Of a stretch of 64,000 nt of DNA, positions 51,585 to 60,960 are shown in pieces. Under the pieces are notes generated by a model. It was not told the origin of the DNA, did not search any database, and saw only the letters and a list, made by a program, of their open reading frames with translations. The stretch comes from Nocardia miyunensis NBRC 108239 (GTDB taxonomy: Bacteria > Actinomycetota > Actinomycetes > Mycobacteriales > Mycobacteriaceae): assembly GCF_001613065.1 (NCBI RefSeq), contig NZ_BDBQ01000046.1:19110-83109 (forward strand), in the 5' to 3' direction. Both the position numbers and the translations under genes were made by a program. Numbering within the stretch: the stretch's first letter is position 1; every line of letters starts with the position of its first letter.

Positions 51585-53591
51585 GTGACCGGTCGCATCG
51601 CCATCGATGACACCGCCCCCGCCCTCGGACCGGGGCGATACCCGGCCAAGGCCGTGGTCGGCGAGGTGTTCCCGGTCCGCACCGTGGTCTGGCGCGAGGG
51701 ACACGACGCCGTCGCCGCGACCCTGGCGGTCCGCGGCCCGGGCGGCTCGCGCACCCAGCGCATCCGCATGTCGCCCGATTACGAACCCGATGTGTTCAAT
51801 GCCGTGTTCACCCCCACCGAGCCGGGTCAGTGGACCTACCGCGTCGAGGGCTGGAGCGATCCGATCGCCGGATGGCGCGCGGCGGTCGAGGCGAAACTGG
51901 CCGTCGGCCAGAGCGCGGCGGATCTGGCCAACGATCTCGAACTCGGCGCGCGCCTGTTCGACCGTGCCGCACAGGCGGTCCCGAAGAAACAGTGGGAACG
52001 TCTGCGCGCCGCGGCGACCGCACTGCGCGGCGACGACCAGTTGCCCGCGCGGGTGGCCCCGGCCTTCGGCGCCGAGGTGGCCGAGATCCTGCGCGAGCAT
52101 CCGCTACGCGAATTCGTCACCCGCGGACCGCAATTCACCGTCCAGGTGGAGCGCCGGCGGGCGCTGTACGGCTCGTGGTACGAATTCTTCCCCCGCTCCA
52201 CCGGTGGCCGGGACGCCGACGGCACTCCCGTGCACGGCACCTTCGCCACCGCATCGAAGGAACTGCACCGCATCGCCGCCATGGGTTTCGATGTGGTGTA
52301 CCTGCCGCCGATCCACCCGATCGGCGAGGTGAATCGCAAGGGCCGCAACAACTCCCTGACCTGCGAGCCCGACGACGTCGGCTCGCCGTGGGCGATCGGT
52401 TCGGCCGCGGGCGGGCACGACGCGATCCATCCGGACCTCGGCGATGTCGAGGACTTCACCGAATTCATCCGCGTCGCAAGGCAACTCGGCCTCGATGTGG
52501 CCCTGGATCTGGCGCTGCAGTGTGCCCCGGACCACCCGTGGGTCAACGAACATCCCGAATGGTTCACCACCCTGCCGGACGGCACCATCGCGTTCGCGGA
52601 GAATCCGCCGAAGAAATACCAGGACATCTACCCGATCAACTTCGACAACGATCCCGACGGCCTCTACGCCGAGGTGCTGCGGGTGGTGCGGTACTGGATC
52701 TCCCTGGGCGTCACCATCTTCCGCGTCGACAACCCGCACACCAAACCCGTCGACTTCTGGGAATGGCTGATCGCGCAGGTCCGCCGCGCCGACCCGGACG
52801 TGATCTTCCTGTCCGAGGCGTTCACCCGCCCCGCCCGGATGTACGGCCTGGCCCGACGCGGATTCACCCAGTCCTACACATATTTCACCTGGCGCACCGG
52901 CAAACACGAACTCGCCGAATTCGCCCTGGAACTGGCCGCCAAGGCCGACGAGGCGCGGCCGAACCTGTTCGTCAACACCCCCGACATCCTGCACGAGAGC
53001 CTGCAACACGGCGGTCCGGGCATGTTCGCCATCCGCGCGGTGCTGGCCGCCACGATGGGCCCGGCCTGGGGCGTGTACTCGGGTTTCGAGTTGTTCGAAC
53101 ATCAGGCGGTGCGGCCGGGCAGCGAGGAGTACCTGGACTCGGAGAAGTACGAGCTGCGCCCGCGCCCGTTCGCCGAGGCCGCGGCCAACGGCGAATCACT
53201 CGAACCCTGGCTGACCAGGCTCAACGAGATCCGCCGCGCTCATCCGGCGCTGCAGCAGCTGCGCTGCCTGAGCGTGCATCACGTGGACAACGACGCACTG
53301 CTGGCCTATTCGAAGGTGGATCCGGCCACCGGCGACGCGGTGCTGATCGTGGTGAACCTGAACCCGTTCGGCGCCGAGGACGGCATGCTCTCGCTCGACA
53401 TGCCCGCGATCGGCCGCGAATGGCACGACCATCCGGTCGTCCTGGACGAGGTCAGCGGTGAGGAATATCACTGGGGCCAAACCAATTACGTCCGACTGGA
53501 CCCGATCCGGGCCGTCGCGCACATCATCGCCCTGCCGCCGGTCTCCGCGCGTACCCGCGCGGAACTGGCCTACCGCAGGACATTCCGGTGA
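51585..53591 (+). CDS. glgE: Alpha-1,4-glucan:maltose-1-phosphate maltosyltransferase
   Basis: The 668-residue GH13 enzyme extends alpha-glucan with maltose-1-phosphate made from trehalose. The N-terminal beta and helical domains precede LYGSWYEFFPRS and YLPPIHPIGEVNRKGRNNS. The nucleophile is about D382 (IFRVDNPHTKP) and the acid E411 (FLSEAFTRP). PPKKYQDIYPINFD is diagnostic of GlgE. GTG 51585 is the family start; the open frame upstream to 51207 is antisense to the hydrolase gene. It heads a glgE-glgB operon (40-nt gap), like Rv1327c-Rv1326c. Confidence 0.95.
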   Translation: MTGRIAIDDTAPALGPGRYPAKAVVGEVFPVRTVVWREGHDAVAATLAVRGPGGSRTQRIRMSPDYEPDVFNAVFTPTEPGQWTYRVEGWSDPIAGWRAAVEAKLAVGQSAADLANDLELGARLFDRAAQAVPKKQWERLRAAATALRGDDQLPARVAPAFGAEVAEILREHPLREFVTRGPQFTVQVERRRALYGSWYEFFPRSTGGRDADGTPVHGTFATASKELHRIAAMGFDVVYLPPIHPIGEVNRKGRNNSLTCEPDDVGSPWAIGSAAGGHDAIHPDLGDVEDFTEFIRVARQLGLDVALDLALQCAPDHPWVNEHPEWFTTLPDGTIAFAENPPKKYQDIYPINFDNDPDGLYAEVLRVVRYWISLGVTIFRVDNPHTKPVDFWEWLIAQVRRADPDVIFLSEAFTRPARMYGLARRGFTQSYTYFTWRTGKHELAEFALELAAKADEARPNLFVNTPDILHESLQHGGPGMFAIRAVLAATMGPAWGVYSGFELFEHQAVRPGSEEYLDSEKYELRPRPFAEAAANGESLEPWLTRLNEIRRAHPALQQLRCLSVHHVDNDALLAYSKVDPATGDAVLIVVNLNPFGAEDGMLSLDMPAIGREWHDHPVVLDEVSGEEYHWGQTNYVRLDPIRAVAHIIALPPVSARTRAELAYRRTFR

Positions 53592-53631
53592 TCGCGACGC
53601 GGATGCCTCAGCCCGACAGGAAGATCCGCCG

Positions 53632-55797
53632 ATGAACCGTCGCGATCTGCTGCTGCTTGCCGCGGGCACCCACCCGGACCCGCACGCGGTGCTGGGCGCG
53701 CACCCGCATCCCGACGGCACCGTCGTCAGAGCCCTTCGGCCGCACGCGGATTCGGTGTCCGCGCGAGTCGGCGGCGAGGATCATCTACTGAAACACGTCG
53801 AGCACGGCCTGTTCGAGGGCGTCGTGCCGTATCCCGATCTGTGGGACTACCGCCTGCTGGTCTCCTATCCCGGCGGCCGCACGGTCCTGGACGCCGACGG
53901 CTACCGATTCCTGCCCACCCTCGGCGAATTGGATCTGCACCTGATCGGCGAGGGCAGGCACGAACGCCTCTGGGAGGTCCTGGGCGCGCATCCGCGCCGC
54001 TACACCACCCTCGACGGCGAGGTAGCGGGCACCTCGTTCGCGGTGTGGGCCCCGAATGCCCGCGGCGTCAGCGTGATCGGCGACTTCGACGGCTGGAGCG
54101 GCAACACCGCCCCCATGCGCCGACTCGGCGGATCGGGCGTGTGGGAGGTGTTCGTCGCCGGACTCGGGCCGGGCGAGAAGTACAAGTTCCGGATCCACGG
54201 CGCGGACGGCGGCATCGTCGAGCACGCCGACCCGCTCGCCTTCGCGACCGAGGTGCCCCCCGCCACGGCCTCGGTGATCACCGAAAGTTCCTACCGGTGG
54301 CACGATCGCGAATGGATGCACGCGCGCAGCGCGGCCGATCCGGCCCGTGCCCCGATGAGCATCTACGAGGTGCACCTGGGCTCGTGGCGTCCCGGACTCG
54401 GCTACCGCGAGGCGGCCGCCCAACTCGCCGAATACGTTCGCGCACAGGGCTATACCCATGTCGAACTGCTGCCGATCGCCGAACATCCGTTCGGCGGATC
54501 CTGGGGCTACCAGGTCACCTCGTACTATGCCCCGACCGCCCGATTCGGCGTACCCGACGATTTCCGCGCCTTCGTGGACATCCTGCACGCCGCGGGCATC
54601 GGCGTTCTGCTGGACTGGGTTCCGGCGCACTTCCCGCGCGACGAATGGGCCCTGGCCCGCTTCGACGGCGCACCCCTGTACGAACACCCCGACCCGCGCC
54701 GCGGCGAGCAATTGGACTGGGGCACCTACATTTTCGACTTCGGCCGCAATCAGGTCCGCAACTTCCTGGTCGCCAACGCGCTGTACTGGCTCGACGAGTT
54801 CCACATCGACGGCCTGCGCGTGGACGCCGTCGCATCCATGCTCTACCTGGACTATTCGCGTCCCGAGGGCGGCTGGGAACCCAATATCCACGGCGGCCGG
54901 GAGAATCTGGAGGCCGCGCGGTTCCTCCAGGAGATGAACGCGACGCTGCACGCCCGGCATCCGGGCGCGGTCACCATCGCCGAGGAGTCCACCACCTGGC
55001 CGGGCGTCACCCGTCCCACCGACGTCGGCGGCCTGGGCTTCACCATGAAGTGGAACATGGGCTGGATGCACGACACCCTCGGCTATCTCGGCCACGATCA
55101 GGTGCACCGCAGCTGGCATCACAACGAGATCACCTTCTCCACGGTCTACGCGTGGAGCGAGAACTACGTCCTGCCGATCAGTCATGACGAGGTCGTGCAC
55201 GGCAAGGGCACACTGTGGACCCGCATGCCGGGCGACGATTTCGCCAAGGCGTGCGGTGTGCGCGCACTCCTGGCATACATGTGGTCACATCCCGGCAAAC
55301 AGTTGCTGTTCATGGGCCAGGACTTCGGACAGTTCCGCGAGTGGTCGCACGATCGCGGCCTGGACTGGCACGAACTGGACAACCCCCTGCACGCGGGCAT
55401 CCGCACCCTCGTCGCCGATCTCAACGCCACCTACCGCGCCCACCCGGCGCTGTGGACGCAGGACACCTCCCCCGGCGGCTACGCCTGGCTCGAGGCCGAC
55501 GACCGCGACCACAACGTGGTGGCCTTCCTGCGCTATGCCGGCGATGGCTCGCCGATAGCCTGCCTCTACAACTTCTCCGGTTCCGAGCACCGCGACTACC
55601 GCGTCGGTCTGCCGCTCCCGGGCCATTGGCGCGAAATCCTCAACACCGACGCGATCCCGTATGGCGGCAGCGGAATCGGCAACCTCGGCGGCGTCGACAC
55701 CACCGAAATCCCCTGGCACGACCGCCCGGTCTCGGCGGCGATCACCCTCGCCGCCAACAGCGCGGTCTGGCTCGCCCCCGGTCAGCCTTCAGAGTGA
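53632..55797 (+). CDS. glgB: 1,4-alpha-glucan branching enzyme
   Basis: The 721-residue GH13 enzyme inserts alpha-1,6 branches into the glucan made by GlgE. It has an extra N-terminal beta domain (HPDPHAVLGAHPHPDG), the CBM48 core (TSFAVWAPNARGVSVIGDFDGW in two parts) and catalytic residues about D398 (DGLRVDAVASML) and E451 (TIAEESTTWP). VLPISHDEVVHGKG is also conserved. AGGAAG precedes ATG 53632 by 8 nt. Cotranscribed with glgE. It converges with the CnoX-like gene. Confidence 0.95.
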   Translation: MNRRDLLLLAAGTHPDPHAVLGAHPHPDGTVVRALRPHADSVSARVGGEDHLLKHVEHGLFEGVVPYPDLWDYRLLVSYPGGRTVLDADGYRFLPTLGELDLHLIGEGRHERLWEVLGAHPRRYTTLDGEVAGTSFAVWAPNARGVSVIGDFDGWSGNTAPMRRLGGSGVWEVFVAGLGPGEKYKFRIHGADGGIVEHADPLAFATEVPPATASVITESSYRWHDREWMHARSAADPARAPMSIYEVHLGSWRPGLGYREAAAQLAEYVRAQGYTHVELLPIAEHPFGGSWGYQVTSYYAPTARFGVPDDFRAFVDILHAAGIGVLLDWVPAHFPRDEWALARFDGAPLYEHPDPRRGEQLDWGTYIFDFGRNQVRNFLVANALYWLDEFHIDGLRVDAVASMLYLDYSRPEGGWEPNIHGGRENLEAARFLQEMNATLHARHPGAVTIAEESTTWPGVTRPTDVGGLGFTMKWNMGWMHDTLGYLGHDQVHRSWHHNEITFSTVYAWSENYVLPISHDEVVHGKGTLWTRMPGDDFAKACGVRALLAYMWSHPGKQLLFMGQDFGQFREWSHDRGLDWHELDNPLHAGIRTLVADLNATYRAHPALWTQDTSPGGYAWLEADDRDHNVVAFLRYAGDGSPIACLYNFSGSEHRDYRVGLPLPGHWREILNTDAIPYGGSGIGNLGGVDTTEIPWHDRPVSAAITLAANSAVWLAPGQPSE

Positions 55798-55836
55798 AAA
55801 ATCTCACATTCGAAGGCTGCTGATGTCTTCGGGCTA

Positions 55837-56730
55837 TCAGTAGAGGGCTGTCGCCAGTTTGCGGCGGGCCGCGACGACCACCGGATCGGCGGTGTCGAAC
55901 AGCTCGAACAGTTCCACCAGCCGCGTGCGCACCCGGTTGCGATCATCCCCGGCGGTGCGCTTGATCAAGTTGATCAGGCGCGTGAAGGCCGCATCGGGCT
56001 CGCTGTTGAACAGTTCCATATCCGCGGCGGCGAAGGCGGCGTCGATATCGGCCGGATCCGCGTCGGCGCGGGCGATCGCGTCCTGCGGCAGGCCCTGAGT
56101 GCGGGCGTAGAAGCGCACCTGCCGCAGCGCGGCCTTGGCCTCGGCATTGGCCGGTTCGGCGGCCAGGATCGCCTCGTAGGCGCTGATCGCACCCTCGACG
56201 TCACCACGGTCCAGCGCCTCCTCGGCGGCGGTGAAACGCGGATCCTCGGGCTCGGGCTGCGGCTCGCCGTCCGGCCCGTCGGGCAGCTGCCCGCGCACGG
56301 CCTCCAGCACGGCGGTGAGCCACTGCCGAACCTGCGACTCGGGCTGGGCGCCCTGGAAGTCGGCCAGCGGCTGACCGCCGGCCACCGCGATCACCGTCGG
56401 AATGCCCTGCACGCCGAACGCCTGCGCGATGCGCATATTCGGCTCGGCCTCGACGGTCGCCAGATCCCAGGCGCCGTCGGCCTCACCGACCAGCCGCTCG
56501 AACAGTTTGACCAGATCCACACTGCCGGGACTGCGCTGCGAATACAGCACAACGACCACCGGGACCTGCATCGAGCGACGCAGCACCTGGGTCTCGAAGT
56601 TGGCCTCGGTGACCGCGTGATCACCCGGAACATCCGTGGCAGCAGGCTGTTTCAAGCCGGACAGATCCACCGCGCCGGACATGGCGGCGGCAACGGCAGG
56701 CGAGGGACGACGTGCAGCTGGTCGAGTCAC
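55837..56730 (-). CDS. CnoX-like thioredoxin-TPR protein (Rv1324-like)
   Basis: The 297-residue protein has an N-terminal thioredoxin fold in which the CxxC site is replaced (VVVVLYSQRSPGSVDLVKLF, no cysteines). FGVQGIPTVIAVAGGQPL follows with the cis-Pro. A TPR-like C-terminal half starts at EEALDRGDVEGAISAYEAIL. This is the layout of CnoX/YbbN chaperedoxins, which hold clients and hand them to GroEL or DnaK. Lack of cysteines means no dithiol redox activity. Syntenic with Rv1324. GTG 56730 is the likely start. Confidence 0.86.
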   Translation of the reverse strand: MTRPAARRPSPAVAAAMSGAVDLSGLKQPAATDVPGDHAVTEANFETQVLRRSMQVPVVVVLYSQRSPGSVDLVKLFERLVGEADGAWDLATVEAEPNMRIAQAFGVQGIPTVIAVAGGQPLADFQGAQPESQVRQWLTAVLEAVRGQLPDGPDGEPQPEPEDPRFTAAEEALDRGDVEGAISAYEAILAAEPANAEAKAALRQVRFYARTQGLPQDAIARADADPADIDAAFAAADMELFNSEPDAAFTRLINLIKRTAGDDRNRVRTRLVELFELFDTADPVVVAARRKLATALY

Positions 56731-56743
56731 AACTTCCAGTTTG

Positions 56744-57100
56744 TCACGAGCCCGCGGCGGCAGGTGCCGGGGTCGGGCTCAATTCACCCAACTGCCCGGA
56801 TCGGATGGCCCATCGCTCGAACCAGAGCGAGGTGAACGGGATCACCGACGAGACGAGCCCCAGCAGGATCGTGCGCCCCGGCCACTCGAACTCCCGCCAC
56901 GCCATCAGCAGGCTGAACGCGTACGCCAGGAAGATGACGCCGTGCACCATGCCGAACACCATCAGCGGCCATTCGACCGGCGGTGTCACGCCGTGCTTGA
57001 AGTACATACCGATGAACAGCAGCACCCAGCCACCCACTTCGAGGATGCCGAAGAGCCGAACCCGCTTGGCCAGGGTGCTCACGTCGAAGATTTCGCCCAT
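56744..57100 (-). CDS. DUF3817 domain-containing membrane protein
   Basis: The 118-residue protein has three to four membrane segments with DUF3817 features: LAKRVRLFGILEVGGWVLLF, MVFGMVHGVIFLAYAF and GLVSSVIPFTSLWFERWA. Function unknown. ATG 57100 is preferred; the frame is open to 57214 without homology. It lies 13 nt upstream of the CnoX-like gene on the same strand and is probably cotranscribed. Confidence 0.82.
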   Translation of the reverse strand: MGEIFDVSTLAKRVRLFGILEVGGWVLLFIGMYFKHGVTPPVEWPLMVFGMVHGVIFLAYAFSLLMAWREFEWPGRTILLGLVSSVIPFTSLWFERWAIRSGQLGELSPTPAPAAAGS

Positions 57101-57170
57101 GACAACCCATTGTGCCCAATGGCTACGACACCTCGTAGTGGGTGTGCCCATTCTCTCAGGAAATCGCGGT

Positions 57171-57581
57171 TCAGCGGCCGCAGTGCACGTTGAACTGCTG
57201 CCAGAGGTCGTCACCGATGTAGCCGCCCCAGTCGATGCACTTGCCCTGCGCCTCGACCTTCGCGAAGGCGAAGTCGGTGAACTTGTGCCCGTCGTTGATG
57301 ACCACCGCGGAGTGGTCCTTCGATTGCCGGACCGCGGCGCCCATCGGGATCGCCGAGCCCGCGTGGTCCCGCACGGTGACCACGCAGTTGGTCCTGCCGT
57401 TGTAGGTGAGGAAGATCGTGCCTGCCTTCAGTTCATGCTTGTCGACGACGTTGAAGCCCGCGCCGCACTGGCCGCCGTACGGCGCCGCCGCGGCGGCCGT
57501 GGCCGGGACGAGTGCTGCTGCACCAGCGGTGATCCCGAGCGCGGCGGTACCGACAGCGATGAACTTTCGGGTGTTGATCAA
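57171..57581 (-). CDS. Secreted SapA-like (spore-associated protein A) small protein
   Basis: The 136-residue precursor has a Sec signal peptide (basic MINTRKF, hydrophobic AVGTAALGITAGAAALVP, probable cleavage after ATAAAAA). The mature domain of about 100 residues has four Cys residues (GGQCGAGF, RTNCVVTV, QGKCIDWGG, NVHCGR). The pattern AAPYGGQCGAGFNVV resembles Streptomyces SapA. Function unknown, probably a small disulfide-bonded exported protein. TTG 57581 has AAAAGG about 7 nt upstream, so an unusual start codon is likely real. Confidence 0.8.
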   Translation of the reverse strand: MINTRKFIAVGTAALGITAGAAALVPATAAAAAPYGGQCGAGFNVVDKHELKAGTIFLTYNGRTNCVVTVRDHAGSAIPMGAAVRQSKDHSAVVINDGHKFTDFAFAKVEAQGKCIDWGGYIGDDLWQQFNVHCGR

Positions 57582-57845
57582 AGTTGAGCCTTTTCTCTCT
57601 CATGTCGCATCGGGCACGCGGAGTCGCCCCCCGCACGCCCGACACCGTGCCGCACCGAACCTAGGGGCAGTGGGCGACAGAGGATTTCGTCACTTCCCAC
57701 AGTTGGGAACTCACACCGCATCGAGAGCCGACCACGTTCGGCCCGAGCTTCGGTTCCACCCGACCGACGCCACAGCGTGCGGCGAACCGGTCATCGAGCC
57801 GAGATCCACCCGAACGAATCTCGGCTATAGCGACACCGTGCCGCG

Positions 57846-59027
57846 CTACACCCTGATGATCAGAGCGTCGCCCTGACCGCCGCCACCACACAGGGCCGCC
57901 GCGCCGACGCCGCCACCGCGACGCTTCAGCTCGAGCGCGAGGTGCAGCACGATGCGCGCCCCGGACATGCCCAGCGGGTGACCGATGGCGATCGCGCCGC
58001 CGTTGACGTTCACCTTGTCCGGGTCGATGCCGAGCTTGCGGGTCGAGGCGACGCCGACCGCGGCGAACGCTTCGTTGATCTCCACCACGTCCAGGTCGGC
58101 GGGCGAAATCCCTTCCCGCGCACAAGCTTTGGCGATCGCGTTGGCGGGCTGCTCCTGCAGCGTGGAATCCGGACCGGCCACCACGCCCGCCGCGCCGATC
58201 TCCGCGATCCAGCTCAGCCCCAGCTCCTGGGCCTTGGCCTTGCTCATCACGACCACCGCGGCCGCGCCGTCGGAGATCTGCGAGGCCGAACCCGCGGTCA
58301 CCGTCCCGTCCTTGCGGAACGCCGGACGCAGCTTGCCCAGTGACTCGGCGGTGGTGTCCGCGCGAATCCCCTCGTCCTGCCCGAACAGCACCGGATCGCC
58401 CTTGCGCTGCGGGACGGCGACCGGGACCACCTCGTCGTCGAACACACCGTTCTTCCACGCGGCGGCCGCCTTCTGGTGCGAGGCCGCGGCGAAGGAGTCC
58501 TGATCCTCGCGGCTGATGCGGTCGACGTCGTTGCGCTGCTCGGTAAGCAGGCCCATCGCCTGATCGGTGAAGATGTCGTGCAGGCCGTCGAAGGCCATGT
58601 GGTCGCGCAACGTCACATCGCCGTACTTGAAGCCCTCCCGGCTCTTCTCCAGCAGATGCGGCGCCTGCGTCATCGACTCCTGCCCGCCGGCCACCACGAT
58701 CTCGTACTCACCGGCCCGAATCAGCTGATCCGCCAAGGCAATTGCATTGATACCGGACAAACACACCTTGTTCACGGTCAGCGCCGGAACGTCCATCGGA
58801 ATCCCCGCGGCCACCGCCGCCTGCCGCGCCGGGATCTGCCCCGCACCCGCGGTCAGCACCTGTCCCATGATCACGTAGTCGACCGACTCCGGCGCGACGC
58901 CGCCCTTCTCCAGCGCGGCCTTGATCGCGAATCCGCCCAGGTCGGAACCCGAGAATCCGGCGAGCCCACCGAGCAGCCGGCCGACCGGAGTGCGGGCGCC
59001 GGAGACGATGACGGAGGTGGTGGTCAC
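57846..59027 (-). CDS. fadA4: Acetyl-CoA acetyltransferase (thiolase)
   Basis: The 393-residue thiolase catalyses acetoacetyl-CoA formation or cleavage. The acylated Cys89 is in LTVNKVCLSGINAI, with EINEAFAA, NGGAIAIGHPLGMSGAR and CGGGGQGDAL as the other three signatures. It matches Rv1323 (fadA4), next to the methylmalonyl-CoA epimerase gene here as well. GTG 59027 has GAGG 7 nt upstream; the frame extends to 59090 without homology. Divergent from the epimerase gene. Confidence 0.94.
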   Translation of the reverse strand: MTTTSVIVSGARTPVGRLLGGLAGFSGSDLGGFAIKAALEKGGVAPESVDYVIMGQVLTAGAGQIPARQAAVAAGIPMDVPALTVNKVCLSGINAIALADQLIRAGEYEIVVAGGQESMTQAPHLLEKSREGFKYGDVTLRDHMAFDGLHDIFTDQAMGLLTEQRNDVDRISREDQDSFAAASHQKAAAAWKNGVFDDEVVPVAVPQRKGDPVLFGQDEGIRADTTAESLGKLRPAFRKDGTVTAGSASQISDGAAAVVVMSKAKAQELGLSWIAEIGAAGVVAGPDSTLQEQPANAIAKACAREGISPADLDVVEINEAFAAVGVASTRKLGIDPDKVNVNGGAIAIGHPLGMSGARIVLHLALELKRRGGGVGAAALCGGGGQGDALIIRV

Positions 59028-59206
59028 GATGAGCCTCACTTCTGGATTCGATGCAGCGTACGGGCGGGACGGAACCGCTCGATACTCCACGGTAACCCGG
59101 GCGGTCCGGACAGCACCATGGTGGTGCGCGCTACCGCCGGCATGGGTGGATCAGGGCCGGAGGCGGCAGCGGAGCGTAACCACGCAGGCCCCCACGCAGG
59201 CCGCAT

Positions 59207-59212
59207 TACACT
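59207..59212 (+). promoter_or_regulatory. -10 hexamer, leaderless mce gene
   Basis: TACACT is 7 nt before GTG 59220. The AAAG next to the codon is too close to be a ribosome-binding site. Confidence 0.5.
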
Positions 59213-59219
59213 CCGAAAG

Positions 59220-59690
59220 GTGAGCACTTCCGAAAAGACCGAATTCATTCCCGCCGACTATGTGATCGCCGTGGACCATGTCGGCATCGCCGTCCCGGAC
59301 CTCGACGCGGCTGTGGCCTGGTACTCCGAAAAGCTCGGTATGATCGAGACGCACCGTGAGGTCAACGAGGGCCAGGGGGTGCACGAGGCAATGCTGTCGT
59401 TGCCCGCTGCCGGAGACAGGTCGACTGCTCTGCAGTTGCTGGCCCCTCTCAACGACGAATCCACCATTGCGAAATTCATCGATCGCAACGGTCCGGGACT
59501 TCAACAGCTGGCCTACCGGGTGACCGACATCGATGCCGTAGCAGCCAATCTCCGAGACCGGGGCGTACGTCTGCTCTACGATGCACCACGTCCGGGCACC
59601 GCGGGCTCACGCATCAATTTTCTGCACCCCAAGGATGCTGGCGGTGTGCTCATCGAGCTGGTCGAGCCGAACGCGAATCCTACTCACTAG
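59220..59690 (+). CDS. mce: Methylmalonyl-CoA epimerase
   Basis: The 156-residue vicinal-oxygen-chelate enzyme interconverts (2R)- and (2S)-methylmalonyl-CoA for propionate metabolism. Metal ligands are suggested by the His in AVDHVGIAVPDLDAAV, the His-region in the second half (RINFLHPKDAGGVLIELVEP, with the terminal Glu) and QLAYRVTDID. GTG 59220 (STSEKTEF) fits a leaderless transcript. It is next to fadA4, as in the M. tuberculosis Rv1322A-Rv1323 order. Confidence 0.92.
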   Translation: MSTSEKTEFIPADYVIAVDHVGIAVPDLDAAVAWYSEKLGMIETHREVNEGQGVHEAMLSLPAAGDRSTALQLLAPLNDESTIAKFIDRNGPGLQQLAYRVTDIDAVAANLRDRGVRLLYDAPRPGTAGSRINFLHPKDAGGVLIELVEPNANPTH

Positions 59691-59763
59691 TACCGCAATC
59701 CGACCGCGAAAACCTTTCGTAACGACATTCGCGGTCGGGTCACCATGGCACGCACGCAAGCGG

Positions 59764-59769
59764 TAGTTT
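59764..59769 (+). promoter_or_regulatory. -10 hexamer, leaderless DivIVA-domain gene
   Basis: TAGTTT is 7 nt before ATG 59777. Confidence 0.5.
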
Positions 59770-59776
59770 GTGGGGC

Positions 59777-60775
59777 ATGTCGTCCACTGAGCCCGATCGC
59801 AATCGCTTCGTTGCGTTGCCCTTTACCGTGGTCCGGAAGGGGTATGACCGCGATGAAGTTCGCAATTACTTCGACCGATTCGATGCCGAACTGAGGGTCA
59901 CCGCTACCGACCGCGATGCCGCCGCTGCCCAGGCCCGGAACCTGGCCGCCCAGCTGGAGGATGCGCGTGACGAAATCGATGAGCTGCGTAAGGAAGTCGA
60001 CCGCCTGTCGGTCCCCCCGACCACCGCGGAGGGCATGAGCGACCGCATCTCGCGGATGCTGCGCCTGGCCTCCGACGAGGCGTCCGAGGTTCGCGCGCAG
60101 GCCCAGGCCGAGGCTGCCGAGATGGTCTCCATCGCCGAGCAGCAGGCCACCGAAATGCGTGGTAAGTACGAGTCGCTGCTGGCCGAGACCAAGGAGAAGC
60201 GCGAGGCGCTCGAGATCGAGTTCGAGCAGACCCTCGCCAATGCGCGGACCGAGTCCGCCAAGATCGTCGAGGCCGCCACGGCCGAGGCCGATCGCCTCAC
60301 CAAGGAGGCCGAGGCCAGGCTCAAGGCCCAGCAGCAGGACTTCGAGGTCAGCATGGCCGACCGGCGCACCAAGCTCACCCGCGCCATGGAGGAGCTGGAG
60401 GCCACCAGTCGCTCCGACGCCGCGCAGCGCATCAAGGATGCGACCGACGAGGCCAACCGTCTGGTCAGCAACGCCACCCAGCAGGCCGACCGCAAGATCG
60501 CCCACGCCAAGGAACTCGCCGAGGAGATGCGCGTGCTGCGCGGTCGAGTTCTGGCCCAGCTCTTGGGAATTCGCGGCCAGCTCGACTCCGTTCCGGCCAT
60601 GCTCGCCGCGGTCAACCGCGAGAGCGAACTGCTCGACGGCGCCCCCGAACCGCGGTCGCTGTCCAGCAAGCAGTCCGGATCCGGACGCCAGCAGAAGGCC
60701 ATCCCCGAGCAGCTGCGCGATGCCGAGGATGAGGTCAACGACGAAGAGCGCGAGAGCGCGGAAGTCTCGCACTAG
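59777..60775 (+). CDS. DivIVA-domain coiled-coil protein
   Basis: The 332-residue cytoplasmic protein has a DivIVA-like N-terminal motif (FVALPFTVVRKGYDRDEVRN, then YFDRFDAEL). A very long coiled coil follows, with heptad-rich Ala/Glu runs such as ASEVRAQAQAEAAEMVSIAEQ, and an acidic tail. Proteins of this kind (Wag31, SepIVA relatives) organise polar growth and septation in actinobacteria. It is not Wag31 itself, which sits by the dcw cluster. ATG 59777 is chosen over the codon at 59768 because of the -10 spacing. A strong terminator follows at 60849. Confidence 0.8.
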   Translation: MSSTEPDRNRFVALPFTVVRKGYDRDEVRNYFDRFDAELRVTATDRDAAAAQARNLAAQLEDARDEIDELRKEVDRLSVPPTTAEGMSDRISRMLRLASDEASEVRAQAQAEAAEMVSIAEQQATEMRGKYESLLAETKEKREALEIEFEQTLANARTESAKIVEAATAEADRLTKEAEARLKAQQQDFEVSMADRRTKLTRAMEELEATSRSDAAQRIKDATDEANRLVSNATQQADRKIAHAKELAEEMRVLRGRVLAQLLGIRGQLDSVPAMLAAVNRESELLDGAPEPRSLSSKQSGSGRQQKAIPEQLRDAEDEVNDEERESAEVSH

Positions 60776-60848
60776 ACCGCAGGTCCCTGCGGACCCGCCC
60801 TGCACGAGGCATCGAAGCTGGTCCCATCCGGGCGACAGATATCCGTTC

Positions 60849-60880
60849 GAAGGCCGCCCCCTGCACAGGGGGCGGCCTTC
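60849..60880 (+). terminator. Strong intrinsic terminator hairpin
   Basis: GAAGGCCGCCCCCTG and its exact complement CAGGGGGCGGCCTTC form a 15-bp stem with a 2-nt apex, followed by CTTATG. It ends the DivIVA-domain gene transcript (stop at 60775). Confidence 0.85.
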
Positions 60881-60960
60881 CTTATGCGCACCGAGCCCCA
60901 TGCGTACCGAGGTGGCCGACCCGCCGCGGCAGCACCTCGGGAGTTACCCTCGATAACATC

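Noticed and set aside
60941..60960. GGGAGTTACCC before the zinc-ribbon gene resembles the dispersed repeat core
   Set aside because: Match is limited to about 11 bp, without the flanking blocks, and lies in a promoter rather than between convergent ends.
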